Positions 33,826 through 43,189 of a stretch of 64,000 bases of DNA are shown piece by piece. The notes beneath the pieces are model-generated. The model worked only from the letters and a program-made list of their open reading frames with translations, was not told the origin of the DNA and searched no databases. Positions within the stretch are counted from its first letter, which is position 1. Every line of letters begins with the position of its first letter. A program made the translations under genes and the position numbers. Origin of the DNA: Oerskovia sp042887685 (GTDB lineage Bacteria; Actinomycetota; Actinomycetes; Actinomycetales; Cellulomonadaceae); NCBI RefSeq assembly GCF_042887685.1, contig NZ_JBHVOS010000008.1:62001-126000 (forward strand), in the 5' to 3' direction.

Positions 33826-35288
33826 TGTCCGACACCGCCGCCCACGCGCTGCGTGTCCCGTGGGAACGGGCGCGCGTCCTGGTCGCCGGGCTCGGGGTCT
33901 CGGGTCGTGCCGCGGTCGCCGCGCTGACGCCTCGGGCGGCCTCGGTCGTCACGGTGGACCGTGCGGCGCCCGACGCCGACGTGCAGGACGCCACGCGCGT
34001 CGACCTGGCGACGATCGACCTGGTGGTCGCGTCGCCCGGGTGGGCGCCGTCGTCGGACCTGCTGGTCGCTGCCCGGGAGGCGGGCGTGCCCGTCTGGAGC
34101 GAGGTCGAGCTCGCCTGGCAGCTGCGCACCCCGCGCGCCGACGGGTCGTACGCGCCGTGGCTCGCGGTCACGGGGACCAACGGCAAGACGACCACGGTCG
34201 AGATGCTCACGTCGATCCTGTCCGCCGCAGGGCTGCGGGCCGCCGCGGTGGGGAACGTCGGCACGCCGGTCGTGACCGCCGCGCTCGATCCCGACCTCGA
34301 CGTGCTCGCGGTCGAGCTCTCGAGCTTCCAGCTCCACTTCACGCACAGCATGTCGGCCCAGGCCGCGGCCGTGCTCAACGTCGCGCCCGACCACCTCGAC
34401 TGGCACGGCTCGCTCGACGCCTACGCGGGCGACAAGGGCCGCATCTACGAGCGTGCCCAGGTGGCCTGCGTGTACAACGTGGCGGACGCCCGGACCGAGC
34501 ACCTCGTCCGGGAGGCCGACGTCGAGGAGGGGGCCCGCGCGGTCGGCTTCACGGTCGGGGCGCCCGCCCGGGCGCAGCTCGGCGTGATCGAGGACGTCCT
34601 GGTGGACCGCGCGTTCCACACGGCCCCCGACGACCCGGCACGGCACCGCAGCGCGCAGGAGCTCGCGACGTTCGCGGACCTCGCGCACCTCGCGGGGCCA
34701 GACGGCGTGGTGCCCGTCCACGTCGTCGCCAACGCCCTCGCGGCCGCCGCGCTCGCCCGGGCCCACGGGGTCGACGCACGCGCCGTCCGGGACGGCCTGC
34801 GCTCCTTCAGCCCTGGCGCCCACCGGATCGCGCACGTGGCGAGCGTCGACGGGGTCTCCTACGTCGACGACTCGAAGGCGACGAACGCGCACGCCGCGGC
34901 CGCGGCGCTCGGTGCCTTCGCTGCCGGGTCCGTCGTCTGGGTCGCGGGCGGCCTGGCCAAGGGGGCGACGTTCGACGAGCTCGTGCGTTCGCGCCTGTCG
35001 AGGCTGCGCGCGGTCGTGCTGATCGGGACCGACCCCGAGCCGCTGGCGGGTGCACTGGCCCGACACGCACCCGATGTCCCCGTGGTCCGCGTCGATCCCG
35101 GTGACACTGGGACGGTGATGCAGCGCGCGGTGTCCAGCGCCCGCGGACTCGCCGTCCCCGGGGACACGGTCCTGCTCGCGCCCGCGTGCGCGTCGATGGA
35201 CCAGTTCGCGTCCTACGCGGCCCGGGGCGACGCGTTCGTGCGCGCCGTCCACGACCTGACAGGTTCCGAGACCGAGCTGGAGGGGTAG
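33825..35288 (+). CDS. murD: UDP-MurNAc-L-Ala D-Glu ligase MurD
   Basis: A 487-residue Mur ligase that adds D-glutamate to UDP-MurNAc-L-Ala. It has the N-terminal Rossmann motif VLVAGLGVSGRAAV, ATP loop GTNGKTTTVEML, ELSSFQLHF and the C-terminal YVDDSKATNAHAA. GTG 33825 shares one base with the mraY stop TAG. Only 4 bp separate it from ftsW. Confidence 0.95.
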   Translation: MSDTAAHALRVPWERARVLVAGLGVSGRAAVAALTPRAASVVTVDRAAPDADVQDATRVDLATIDLVVASPGWAPSSDLLVAAREAGVPVWSEVELAWQLRTPRADGSYAPWLAVTGTNGKTTTVEMLTSILSAAGLRAAAVGNVGTPVVTAALDPDLDVLAVELSSFQLHFTHSMSAQAAAVLNVAPDHLDWHGSLDAYAGDKGRIYERAQVACVYNVADARTEHLVREADVEEGARAVGFTVGAPARAQLGVIEDVLVDRAFHTAPDDPARHRSAQELATFADLAHLAGPDGVVPVHVVANALAAAALARAHGVDARAVRDGLRSFSPGAHRIAHVASVDGVSYVDDSKATNAHAAAAALGAFAAGSVVWVAGGLAKGATFDELVRSRLSRLRAVVLIGTDPEPLAGALARHAPDVPVVRVDPGDTGTVMQRAVSSARGLAVPGDTVLLAPACASMDQFASYAARGDAFVRAVHDLTGSETELEG

Positions 35289-35292
35289 CCCA

Positions 35293-36948
35293 GTGGCCCA
35301 GACGACGAGTGGGCGAGGGCCTGCGTCCCGCTCGGCCGCGGGCCGCACCACGCCGAAGCCCCCTGCCTCGGGTGACGCCCGACCGGGAGCCGCTCGCCAG
35401 GCCGGGAGGCCGGCACCCACGAACCCTGTCCGGACGAAGGGGAGCGGGACGGGGGGAGCGGTGCGACCTCGGACGGAGGCGGGCACCGGCGCCGCCGGGA
35501 CGCCCCGGACCACCGGCGCTGCGACGCCTCGGGCCACCGGTGCCGGGAAGCCGACGGGCACCCCCAGGACCACCGGGAGGGCCAAGCCCGCGGCGCGCTC
35601 CACGGGCACCGCCGCGACGGGCCTGCTCGGCCGGCGCAAGGACGCCGCGAAGGCGGGCACCCCCCGCAGTCGGGCGCGCGCGACCAAGCGGGCGACCGTC
35701 CAGGAACGTGCCTGGCTCGGTCAGTGGGACAGCGCGGTGACGAGCTACTACCTGCTGGTCGGCGCGACGACCCTGCTCGCGATCATCGGCCTGGTCATGG
35801 TGCTGTCGAGCTCGGCCGTCACGGAGATCGCCGCGGGCCGCTCGCCGTACCAGGCGTTCTTCACCCAGGCGCGGTTCGCCCTCATGGGGCTGCCCGTGCT
35901 GCTCGTCGCGACCCGGTTGCCCACGAGCTTCTACCGGCACGCCGCCTGGCCGCTCCTGGGTTTCAGCCTGCTCCTCCAGGTGCTGATCTTCAGCCCGCTC
36001 GGCAAGGAGGTCAACGGCAACCTGAACTGGCTGAACTTCGGCTCGTTCTACGTCCAGCCCTCGGAGCCGGCCAAGCTCGCGCTCGCGGTGTGGCTCGGGG
36101 TGGTGCTCGGCCGCAAGCAGCGGTTGCTGGGTTCGTGGAAGCACGCGATCGTCCCGGCCGTCCCCGGCTCGCTGCTGGTCATGGGTCTGGTCCTGGCGGG
36201 TCACGACCTGGGCACCATGCTCGTGATCCTGCTGCTCGTCGCGGGCGCGTTCTTCGTCGCCGGTGTCGACTGGAGGCTCCTCGCGACGGCGGGAGGCATC
36301 GCCGCACTGGTGGTCGGCGTCGGGTTCGTGGCCATGCAGGAGAGCTCCAACCGCACGAGCCGCTTCCTCGCGACCTACGCGGGCGTCTGCGACACGACCG
36401 ACGCGAACGTGGGCACGGGGTGCTACCAGTCGGTGCACGGCCTGTGGGCCCTCGGGACCGGCGGGTTCGGCGGCGTGGGCCTGGGGGCGAGCCGCGAGAA
36501 GTGGAGCTATCTCCCCGAGGCGCACAACGACTTCATCTTCGGCGTGATCGGCGAGGAGCTGGGCCTGCTCGGCACGCTCCTCGTCCTCGCGCTCTTCGCG
36601 GTGCTCGGGCTCGCGATGAGCCGCGTGATCCGTCGGCACCCGGACCCGTTCGTGAAGATCACGACCGCGGGCATCGCGTGCTGGATCGTCGGGCAGGCGT
36701 TCATCAACATCGGTGTCGTGATCGGCATCGTCCCCGTCATCGGCGTCCCGCTGCCCCTGGTCTCCTCGGGCGGCTCGGCACTCATCACGACCATGGCCGC
36801 GCTCGGCGTCGTCATCTCGTTCGCGCGCGACGAGCCGGGGGCGCGCGAGGCGCTCAGCGCCCGGGGGAGCGTGGTGCGCAGGTCGCTCGCCGTCGTCGGG
36901 CACGCCGGGCGACGCGCCCTCCCGCGCCGACGCTCCCAGCAGCGATGA
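35293..36948 (+). CDS. ftsW: Septal peptidoglycan polymerase FtsW
   Basis: A 551-residue SEDS-family glycosyltransferase that polymerises lipid II at the septum with FtsI. About ten membrane helices begin near residue 150. Conserved SEDS features are VNGNLNWLNFGSFYVQPSEPAKLA and PEAHNDFIFGVIGEELG, the former carrying the family acidic/QPSE region. The ~145-residue N-terminal tail is rich in P, T, G, A and R and probably disordered. GGAGGGG just upstream supports GTG 35293. Confidence 0.94.
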   Translation: MAQTTSGRGPASRSAAGRTTPKPPASGDARPGAARQAGRPAPTNPVRTKGSGTGGAVRPRTEAGTGAAGTPRTTGAATPRATGAGKPTGTPRTTGRAKPAARSTGTAATGLLGRRKDAAKAGTPRSRARATKRATVQERAWLGQWDSAVTSYYLLVGATTLLAIIGLVMVLSSSAVTEIAAGRSPYQAFFTQARFALMGLPVLLVATRLPTSFYRHAAWPLLGFSLLLQVLIFSPLGKEVNGNLNWLNFGSFYVQPSEPAKLALAVWLGVVLGRKQRLLGSWKHAIVPAVPGSLLVMGLVLAGHDLGTMLVILLLVAGAFFVAGVDWRLLATAGGIAALVVGVGFVAMQESSNRTSRFLATYAGVCDTTDANVGTGCYQSVHGLWALGTGGFGGVGLGASREKWSYLPEAHNDFIFGVIGEELGLLGTLLVLALFAVLGLAMSRVIRRHPDPFVKITTAGIACWIVGQAFINIGVVIGIVPVIGVPLPLVSSGGSALITTMAALGVVISFARDEPGAREALSARGSVVRRSLAVVGHAGRRALPRRRSQQR

Positions 36949-37074
36949 CCGCGGGCCGGCACGGGTGCGACGCCCGGGCGCCGGGACCGTCGCCGACGCG
37001 CACGGCTACCCTCAGGACTCCGGGCCTTCCCGGGACAGCAACCAGCAGCGACAGCAAGGACAGGTGACAGGTAC

Positions 37075-38199
37075 GTGGTGAGCTCTTCAGTCGGCTCGGT
37101 GGTGCTCGCAGGCGGCGGGACGGCGGGGCACGTCAACCCGCTGCTCGCGGTCGCGGACGAGCTGCGCGCACGCAACCCCGAGGCGGTCCTGACCGTGCTC
37201 GGGACGGAGAGCGGGCTCGAGGCGGACCTCGTGCCGGCGCGCGGGTACCCGCTGCGCTTCGTGCCCAAGGTGCCGATGCCGCGCCGCCCGAGCGGCGAGT
37301 GGGTCGCGCTGCCGGGGCGGCTCAAGGCCGCGGTCGAGGCGGCGGGGGCCGTGATCGACGAGACCCGGGCCGAGGTCGTGGTGGGCTTCGGCGGCTACGT
37401 CTCGACCCCCGCGTACATCGCGGCTCACCGCCGCGGCGTACCGATCGTGATCCACGAGCAGAATGCTCGGCCTGGCCTCGCGAACCGGGCGGGCGCTCGC
37501 TGGGCGACGTCGGTCGCGCTCACGTTCGAGGGGACCCCGCTCAAGGGTGGTGTCGTCACGGGGCTGCCGCTGCGCTGGGAGATCGCCGACCTGATCCGCG
37601 ACCGCGGGGTCGACGCACCGACGGTGCGGGCGAACGCCGCGGCGTCGTTGGGCCTGGACCCGGCGCGCCCCACCGTGGTCGTCACGGGTGGCTCGCTCGG
37701 CGCCCAGAGCCTCAACGAGGCGGTGTCGGGTGCGGCGCGCGAGATCCTCGCGACCGGGGCCCAGGTCCTGCACCTGACCGGCCGGGGCAAGGCGGACGCG
37801 GTGCGCGCAGCGGTGGCAGGGCTGGGTGGCTACGACGTGCGCGAGTACCTCGCGGAGATGCACCTCGCGTACGCGGTCGCGGACCTCGTGGTCTGCCGCT
37901 CGGGCGCGGGGACGGTCAGCGAGCTCGCCGCGCTGGGTATCCCCGCGGTCTACGTGCCGCTGCCCATCGGGAACGGCGAGCAGAGGCTCAACGCCGGTCC
38001 GCTCGTGCGGGCCGGGGGCGGCATCCTCGTCGAGGACGAGGCGTTCACCGCGCCGTGGGTGGCCGTGAACGTCCCGGCGCTGGTCACCGACGGCGACCGC
38101 CTGCGCACCATGGCCTCGCTCGCCTCGCGGGCCGGGGTCCAGGACGCGACGGCACGGGTCGCGGACCTGGTCGTGAAGGCCGCCGGGAGCGCGCGATGA
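37075..38199 (+). CDS. murG: Lipid II synthase MurG
   Basis: A 374-residue peripheral membrane glycosyltransferase (GT28) that adds GlcNAc to lipid I. It has the G-loop LAGGGTAGHVNPLLAVA, the second G-loop GGSLGAQSLNEAV and the donor-binding region CRSGAGTVSELAALG. IHEQNARPGLANR is also typical. GTG 37075 follows a weak AAGGACAGG. A 126-bp gap separates it from ftsW, and it overlaps murC by 4 bp. Confidence 0.95.
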   Translation: MVSSSVGSVVLAGGGTAGHVNPLLAVADELRARNPEAVLTVLGTESGLEADLVPARGYPLRFVPKVPMPRRPSGEWVALPGRLKAAVEAAGAVIDETRAEVVVGFGGYVSTPAYIAAHRRGVPIVIHEQNARPGLANRAGARWATSVALTFEGTPLKGGVVTGLPLRWEIADLIRDRGVDAPTVRANAAASLGLDPARPTVVVTGGSLGAQSLNEAVSGAAREILATGAQVLHLTGRGKADAVRAAVAGLGGYDVREYLAEMHLAYAVADLVVCRSGAGTVSELAALGIPAVYVPLPIGNGEQRLNAGPLVRAGGGILVEDEAFTAPWVAVNVPALVTDGDRLRTMASLASRAGVQDATARVADLVVKAAGSAR

Positions 38200-39704
38200 C
38201 GGGCACCGACGGCGGGCCCGCGGCGGCGCCTCCGGCGCTCGACGACCTGGGGACCGTCCACCTCGTCGGCATCGGCGGCGCGGGCATGTCCGTCGTGGCC
38301 CGCCTGCTCGTCGCGCGCGGGGTGCGGGTCCAGGGCTCGGACGCCAAGGACAGCGCCGTGGTCGAGGCGCTGCGATCGGACGGAGTCACCGTCCACGTGG
38401 GGCACGACGCGCGCAACGTCGAGGGGGCCGACACGCTCGTGCTGTCGAGCGCGGTGCGTCCCGACAACCCCGAGCTGGTCGCGGCGCGAGCCGCGGGCCT
38501 GCGCGTGCTGCACCGTTCGGAGGCGCTCGCCGCGCTCATGGCGCTGGGCCGCTCGGTCGCGGTCGCGGGCGCGCACGGCAAGACCACGACGTCGGCCATG
38601 GTCGCGACGACCCTGCGCTCGGCGGGTCTCGACCCGTCCTTCGCGATCGGGGGCTCGGTCATCACGAGCGACGGCGCGGTCCCCGGGGGACACCTGGGGG
38701 CGGGGGACGTCGTGGTCGCGGAGGCCGACGAGTCGGACGGCTCGTTCCTCAACTACGCCCCGACCATCGCGGTCGTGCTGAACGTCGAGCCCGACCACCT
38801 GGACCACTACGGCTCGCGCGAGGCGTTCGAGCAGGCGTTCGTCGACTTCGCGCAGCGCATCGCGCCGGGCGGGTTCCTCGTCGCGTGCGCGGACGACCCG
38901 GGTGCCCGCACCCTGGCCGACGCGCACCGCGCGTCGGGCGGTCGGGTCGTCACGTACGGCACGTCGCCGGGCAGCGACGCGCGGCTGTCGGACGTCCGGC
39001 CCGACGGCGCCACGGGCGTGGCTGCGCGGCTCACCGTCACCGGTGAGGCAGAGGGCCGGGACGCCCGGGCGCTCGTCGGCGCGCCGGACGTCCTCGAGCC
39101 GAGGTCCCACGACCTGCGCCTGCAGGTGCCCGGCGCGCACAACGCGCTCAACGCCGCCGCGGCGGTCGCGACCGCGATCCTGCTGGGCGTGAGCACCGAG
39201 CAGGCCGTGGCCGGGGTGGGCGAGTTCCTGGGCACCGGTCGACGCTTCGAGTCCCGGGGCGAGGCGGGCGGCGTACGGGTGGTCGACGACTACGCGCACC
39301 ACCCGACCGAGGTCGCGGCGCTCCTGGCCGCGGCGCGCCCCGTGGCTGCGGGCGGGCGGGTGCTCGTGCTCTTCCAGCCGCACCTGTTCTCCCGCACGCG
39401 CACCTTCGCTCGGGAGTTCGCCGACGCGTTGTCGCTCGCCGACGAGGTCGTGGTCACAGGCGTGTACGCGGCGCGGGAGGACCCGGACCCGACGACGGGT
39501 TCGTGGACGATCACCGACCTCATGGCGGGCGGGGTCGTCCGGGGCGTCGAGGACAGGTTCGAGGCGGCTCGTGCGATCGCGGCCTCCGCGCGTCCCGGTG
39601 ACCTGCTGCTCACGGTGGGGGCCGGGGACGTGACCGAGCTCGGCGCGGTGGTCCTCGATGCGCTCTCGCAGCCCGTCGCGCCTGCGGGGGAGGGCGACGA
39701 CTGA
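38196..39704 (+). CDS. murC: UDP-MurNAc L-alanine ligase MurC
   Basis: A 502-residue Mur ligase that adds L-alanine to UDP-MurNAc. It has the N-terminal motif HLVGIGGAGMSVVARLL, ATP loop GAHGKTTTSAM, EADESDGSFLNYAP and the C-terminal DDYAHHPTEVAALL and FQPHLFSRTRTF. The start overlaps murG (ATGA) and the final A is the first base of the ftsQ ATG. Confidence 0.96.
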   Translation: MTGTDGGPAAAPPALDDLGTVHLVGIGGAGMSVVARLLVARGVRVQGSDAKDSAVVEALRSDGVTVHVGHDARNVEGADTLVLSSAVRPDNPELVAARAAGLRVLHRSEALAALMALGRSVAVAGAHGKTTTSAMVATTLRSAGLDPSFAIGGSVITSDGAVPGGHLGAGDVVVAEADESDGSFLNYAPTIAVVLNVEPDHLDHYGSREAFEQAFVDFAQRIAPGGFLVACADDPGARTLADAHRASGGRVVTYGTSPGSDARLSDVRPDGATGVAARLTVTGEAEGRDARALVGAPDVLEPRSHDLRLQVPGAHNALNAAAAVATAILLGVSTEQAVAGVGEFLGTGRRFESRGEAGGVRVVDDYAHHPTEVAALLAAARPVAAGGRVLVLFQPHLFSRTRTFAREFADALSLADEVVVTGVYAAREDPDPTTGSWTITDLMAGGVVRGVEDRFEAARAIAASARPGDLLLTVGAGDVTELGAVVLDALSQPVAPAGEGDD

Positions 39705-40771
39705 TGCGTCCGCCGTCCCGCCCTCGGCCCGCGGCGCCTCGTCCGGCCTCGCATCCTGCGCAGCCTCGGCAGGCGCAGCCGGCCCGGCCTCCCCGGCCGG
39801 AGCCCGGTCCGGGCGGCCCGGCCGGTCCGACCCGGCCCCCGGAGGCGCCCGACGCGCCGGGCTGGGGCGAGGAGGCGGCGGGCGACGACGTCGCGACGCA
39901 GCCGCTCGTGCTCCGGGGCGCCGAGCTCGCACGGACCGAGCCCACGAACGCGCGACGGGAACGTCCCCCGACCGCCCCGGTCCCCTTCGTTGGGGCGGGG
40001 GGTGGGCAGGGTGGGCGACCGGTCGACCGGGTGGTCTCGACCGGGATGGCGGACCGGCTGGCCGAGAAGGCCGCGATGCGTCGGCACCTGCTCAGGAACC
40101 GGATCCTGGGGTGGGCCGCGGCGGTGCTCGCGGTCGTGGCCGGGGTGTGGGTCGTGCTCTTCTCGCCCCTGCTCGGGACGGACCCGGCCAAGGTCGAGAT
40201 CTCGGGGGAGGGGACGGTGATCGACGTCGCCCAGGTCGAGCAGGCCGTGGCGCGGGTCGACGGCGTCCCGTTGCCCCGCGTGGACACGATCGGGCTGCGG
40301 GACGCGATCCTCGATCTCAACGGCGTCCGTGACGTGCGGATCCTGCGAGTGTGGCCGGACGGGCTGAGCGTGACCCTCGAGTCGAGGGAGCCGGTGGCGG
40401 CCGTCCCGCACGAGGGTGCCTTCGCTCTGCTGGACCGTGACGGGGTCCAGGTCGCCACGGTCGACGCGGTGCCGGACGGCCTGCCGGAGATCGGCGTGAC
40501 GCTCGACGAGAAGGGTGCGCGGTCGTTGCATGCGGCTCGTATCGTGCTCAACGCTCTCCCTCCCGAGCTGCGGGCCGAGGTCGCAGAGGTCACGGCTCCG
40601 ACGCAGGACGCGGTCACCATGACGTTGCGCGACGGTGCGGTCGTCGAGTGGGGCAACGAGGAGGACGCGGCGCTCAAGGTCCGGGTGCTCCAGGCGTTGC
40701 GGGCGCTGCCCGAGAACCAGGGGGTCACGCTCTTCGACGTGTCGGCCCCCACGATGCCGATCAGCCGGTGA
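39704..40771 (+). CDS. ftsQ: Cell division protein FtsQ/DivIB
   Basis: A 355-residue bitopic divisome protein. A ~130-residue cytoplasmic tail rich in P, A, R and G precedes one membrane helix (about 132-153, AAAVLAVVAGVWVVLFS). Outside are a POTRA domain (KVEISGEGTVIDVAQVEQAV) and the FtsQ beta domain ending VTLFDVSAPTMPISR. It links FtsL and FtsB to the septal synthase. It shares one base with the murC stop. Confidence 0.93.
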   Translation: MRPPSRPRPAAPRPASHPAQPRQAQPARPPRPEPGPGGPAGPTRPPEAPDAPGWGEEAAGDDVATQPLVLRGAELARTEPTNARRERPPTAPVPFVGAGGGQGGRPVDRVVSTGMADRLAEKAAMRRHLLRNRILGWAAAVLAVVAGVWVVLFSPLLGTDPAKVEISGEGTVIDVAQVEQAVARVDGVPLPRVDTIGLRDAILDLNGVRDVRILRVWPDGLSVTLESREPVAAVPHEGAFALLDRDGVQVATVDAVPDGLPEIGVTLDEKGARSLHAARIVLNALPPELRAEVAEVTAPTQDAVTMTLRDGAVVEWGNEEDAALKVRVLQALRALPENQGVTLFDVSAPTMPISR

Positions 40772-40862
40772 GCGGCTGGGAGGATGTGACATGGACCATC
40801 GCGGAGGTTTTCGCCGACACGCGCGGGCGGGTCGTTGATACGGCAGGGACGGGCACCTACCG

Positions 40863-40908
40863 TCGACACAGCACAACCTGACATAACTATAACCCTCTAG
40901 TTGAGGGT
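40863..40908 (+). promoter_or_regulatory. Candidate ftsZ promoter with hairpin
   Basis: TCGACA (40863-40868) and TATAAC (40888-40893) are spaced 19 bp. They are followed by a 6-bp inverted repeat ACCCTC/GAGGGT (40892-40908) with a TAGTT loop. This AT-rich patch is the only one in the 172-bp ftsQ-ftsZ gap and may be an operator or leader hairpin. Confidence 0.4.
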
Positions 40909-40943
40909 GAAGGTTGAGGGCTACAGGATCGAGAGGCATTGAC

Positions 40944-42257
40944 GTGGCAACTCCGCAGAACTACCTAGCAGTGATCAAGGTGGTCGGCATCGGCGGTGGT
41001 GGCGTGAACGCCGTCAACCGGATGATCGAGGTCGGTCTCAAGGGCGTCGAGTTCATCGCCATCAACACCGACGCGCAGGCGCTGCTGATGTCCGACGCGG
41101 ACGTCAAGCTCGACGTCGGGCGCGAGCTCACGCGCGGCCTCGGAGCGGGGGCCGACCCTGAGGTGGGCAAGAAAGCGGCCGAGGACCACGCCGAGGAGAT
41201 CGAGGACGTCCTGCGCGGCGCCGACATGGTCTTCGTCACGGCGGGCGAGGGCGGCGGCACCGGGACCGGTGGCGCGCCCGTGGTCGCGCGCATCGCCCGC
41301 TCGCTCGGCGCCCTGACCGTCGGTGTCGTCACGCGACCCTTCACGTTCGAGGGTCGTCGTCGGTCCGTCCAGGCGGACCAGGGGATCGAGGCACTGCGCA
41401 ACGAGGTCGACACCCTCATCGTCATCCCGAACGACCGGCTCCTGTCGATGTCCGACCGCAACGTCTCGGCGCTCGACGCGTTCCACTCGGCCGACCAGGT
41501 CCTGCTCTCGGGCGTCCAGGGCATCACGGACCTCATCACGACCCCGGGCCTGATCAACCTCGACTTCGCCGACGTGAAGTCCGTCATGCAGGGCGCGGGC
41601 AGCGCCCTCATGGGCATCGGCTCCGCACGCGGCGAGGACCGGGCCGTCCAGGCGGCCGAGCTCGCGATCTCCTCCCCGCTGCTCGAGGCGAGCATCGACG
41701 GTGCGCACGGGGTCCTGCTGTCGATCCAGGGCGGCTCCGACCTCGGGCTCTTCGAGATCAACGAGGCGGCACGCCTGGTCCACGAGGCGGCCCACACCGA
41801 GGCGAACATCATCTTCGGTGCGGTGATCGACGACGCCCTCGGCGACGAGGTCCGCGTGACGGTCATCGCGGCCGGGTTCGACGGCGGCACGCCCCAGATC
41901 CGCAAGGACGCCCGCGCGCTGGGTCAGGTCGCCGGGACGCCTGCGGCCCCGCCCGTACCCGCACCGCTGCCCGCGGCCGTGCCGACGGCCACGGGCAGCC
42001 ACACGCTCCCGCGCCCGGTGGTCCCGATCGCCTCGGAGCCCGACGACGTCCCCGTCACCTTCGGGGGCGGTGCCGCGACGGTCTCGGCCGGCTATGCGCC
42101 GATCCCGACGTTCAGCGTCGTCCCGACCGAGGAGAACGTCAACGCCGAGCAGCCGTCGGCCGAGCGCTCGGCCCAGGTCGAGGTTCCCCGCCTGTACGAC
42201 GAGGAGCCCGTCCGGCGCAAGGTCGAGGACCTCGACGTCCCCGACTTCCTGAAGTAG
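40944..42257 (+). CDS. ftsZ: Cell division GTPase FtsZ
   Basis: A 437-residue tubulin homologue that forms the cytokinetic ring. The GTP motif GGGTGTG is at 103-109, NTDAQAL and the T7 region NLDFADVKSVM are present, and the conserved C-terminal tail is DLDVPDFLK, the binding site for SepF and other partners. The linker (about 320-420) is Pro/Ala-rich. GTG 40944 is preceded by GAGAGG; the longer ATG frame from 40914 is not family-like. Confidence 0.97.
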   Translation: MATPQNYLAVIKVVGIGGGGVNAVNRMIEVGLKGVEFIAINTDAQALLMSDADVKLDVGRELTRGLGAGADPEVGKKAAEDHAEEIEDVLRGADMVFVTAGEGGGTGTGGAPVVARIARSLGALTVGVVTRPFTFEGRRRSVQADQGIEALRNEVDTLIVIPNDRLLSMSDRNVSALDAFHSADQVLLSGVQGITDLITTPGLINLDFADVKSVMQGAGSALMGIGSARGEDRAVQAAELAISSPLLEASIDGAHGVLLSIQGGSDLGLFEINEAARLVHEAAHTEANIIFGAVIDDALGDEVRVTVIAAGFDGGTPQIRKDARALGQVAGTPAAPPVPAPLPAAVPTATGSHTLPRPVVPIASEPDDVPVTFGGGAATVSAGYAPIPTFSVVPTEENVNAEQPSAERSAQVEVPRLYDEEPVRRKVEDLDVPDFLK

Positions 42258-42260
42258 CCC

Positions 42261-43046
42261 GTGCCCGATCCTGCACTCCCCGCACCCCCGGTTCTCGAGG
42301 TCGACCTCGGACCGGGGGTGCGTGCTGCTTTCACGGGACGGGTCGGCGGGTCCTCGCCCGCACCCTGGTCCGGGCTCAACCTCGGCCTGGGGGTCGGTGA
42401 CGACGCCGAGCGTGTCCTCGCTCATCGCGAGGCGGTCGGTCGCCGGCTCGGTGCACCGCTGGTCTTCGGCACGCAGGTGCACGGCGCCGAGGTCCGCGTG
42501 CTCTCGGCGGCCGACCGGGCGGCCCGGGTCGAGACGGGCGAGGGGGCAGCTACGTGCGGCGAGCAGGACGCGCTCGTGACGGCCCAGCCCGGGCTCGGGC
42601 TCGGGGTCCTGGTCGCGGACTGCGTCCCGGTCCTGCTCGCCGACCCGTACGCCCGGGTCGTCGGCGTCGTCCACGCGGGGCGCCAAGGGCTGCTCGCAGG
42701 GGTCGTCGGCGCTGCGCTCGGGGTGCTCGTCGCCCAGGGGGCGCGCGCGGACCAGGTGCGTGCCGTCGTCGGGCCTGCTGCCTGCGGGCGGTGCTACGAG
42801 GTCCCCGAGCACATGCGCGACGAGGTCGCCGCGGCCCGTCCCGGCACGTCGTCGACCACGAGCTGGGGCACCCCGGCGCTCGACCTGCCCGCCGGGGTCG
42901 TCGCGGAGCTGCGTGCCGCCGGCGTGCGGACCGTCGTCGAGACCGGGATCTGCACCCTCGAGGACGAGCGCTTCTACTCCCACCGTCTCGCGACCCGTGG
43001 CGGCACCACGACGGGGCGGTTCGCGGGTGTCGTCGCTCTCGAGTGA
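42261..43046 (+). CDS. pgeF: PgeF/laccase-domain purine nucleoside phosphorylase
   Basis: A 261-residue member of the YfiH/YlmD/PgeF family. Members can phosphorylyse adenosine and inosine, and E. coli PgeF edits L-Ser-containing peptidoglycan precursors. The zinc ligands are seen in FGTQVHGAEV, VADCVPVLLA and GVVHAGRQGL. The C-terminal ICTLEDERFYSHR motif is also typical. It starts 3 bp after ftsZ and probably shares its transcript. Old annotations as polyphenol oxidase are not meaningful here. Confidence 0.9.
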   Translation: MPDPALPAPPVLEVDLGPGVRAAFTGRVGGSSPAPWSGLNLGLGVGDDAERVLAHREAVGRRLGAPLVFGTQVHGAEVRVLSAADRAARVETGEGAATCGEQDALVTAQPGLGLGVLVADCVPVLLADPYARVVGVVHAGRQGLLAGVVGAALGVLVAQGARADQVRAVVGPAACGRCYEVPEHMRDEVAAARPGTSSTTSWGTPALDLPAGVVAELRAAGVRTVVETGICTLEDERFYSHRLATRGGTTTGRFAGVVALE

Positions 43047-43189
43047 CCGGCCGCCGGGTCTCGACGTGCCGTTTCTCACCCCCCGGCCCGTTGTCGTCTC
43101 CTGGGCGTGTCGCATCACGCGCGTGTCCGGGGCTGGGCTAGCGTGCAAAGCACGGAACCAGCAGTCGACATGAGGACGGAGAGAGGGCG

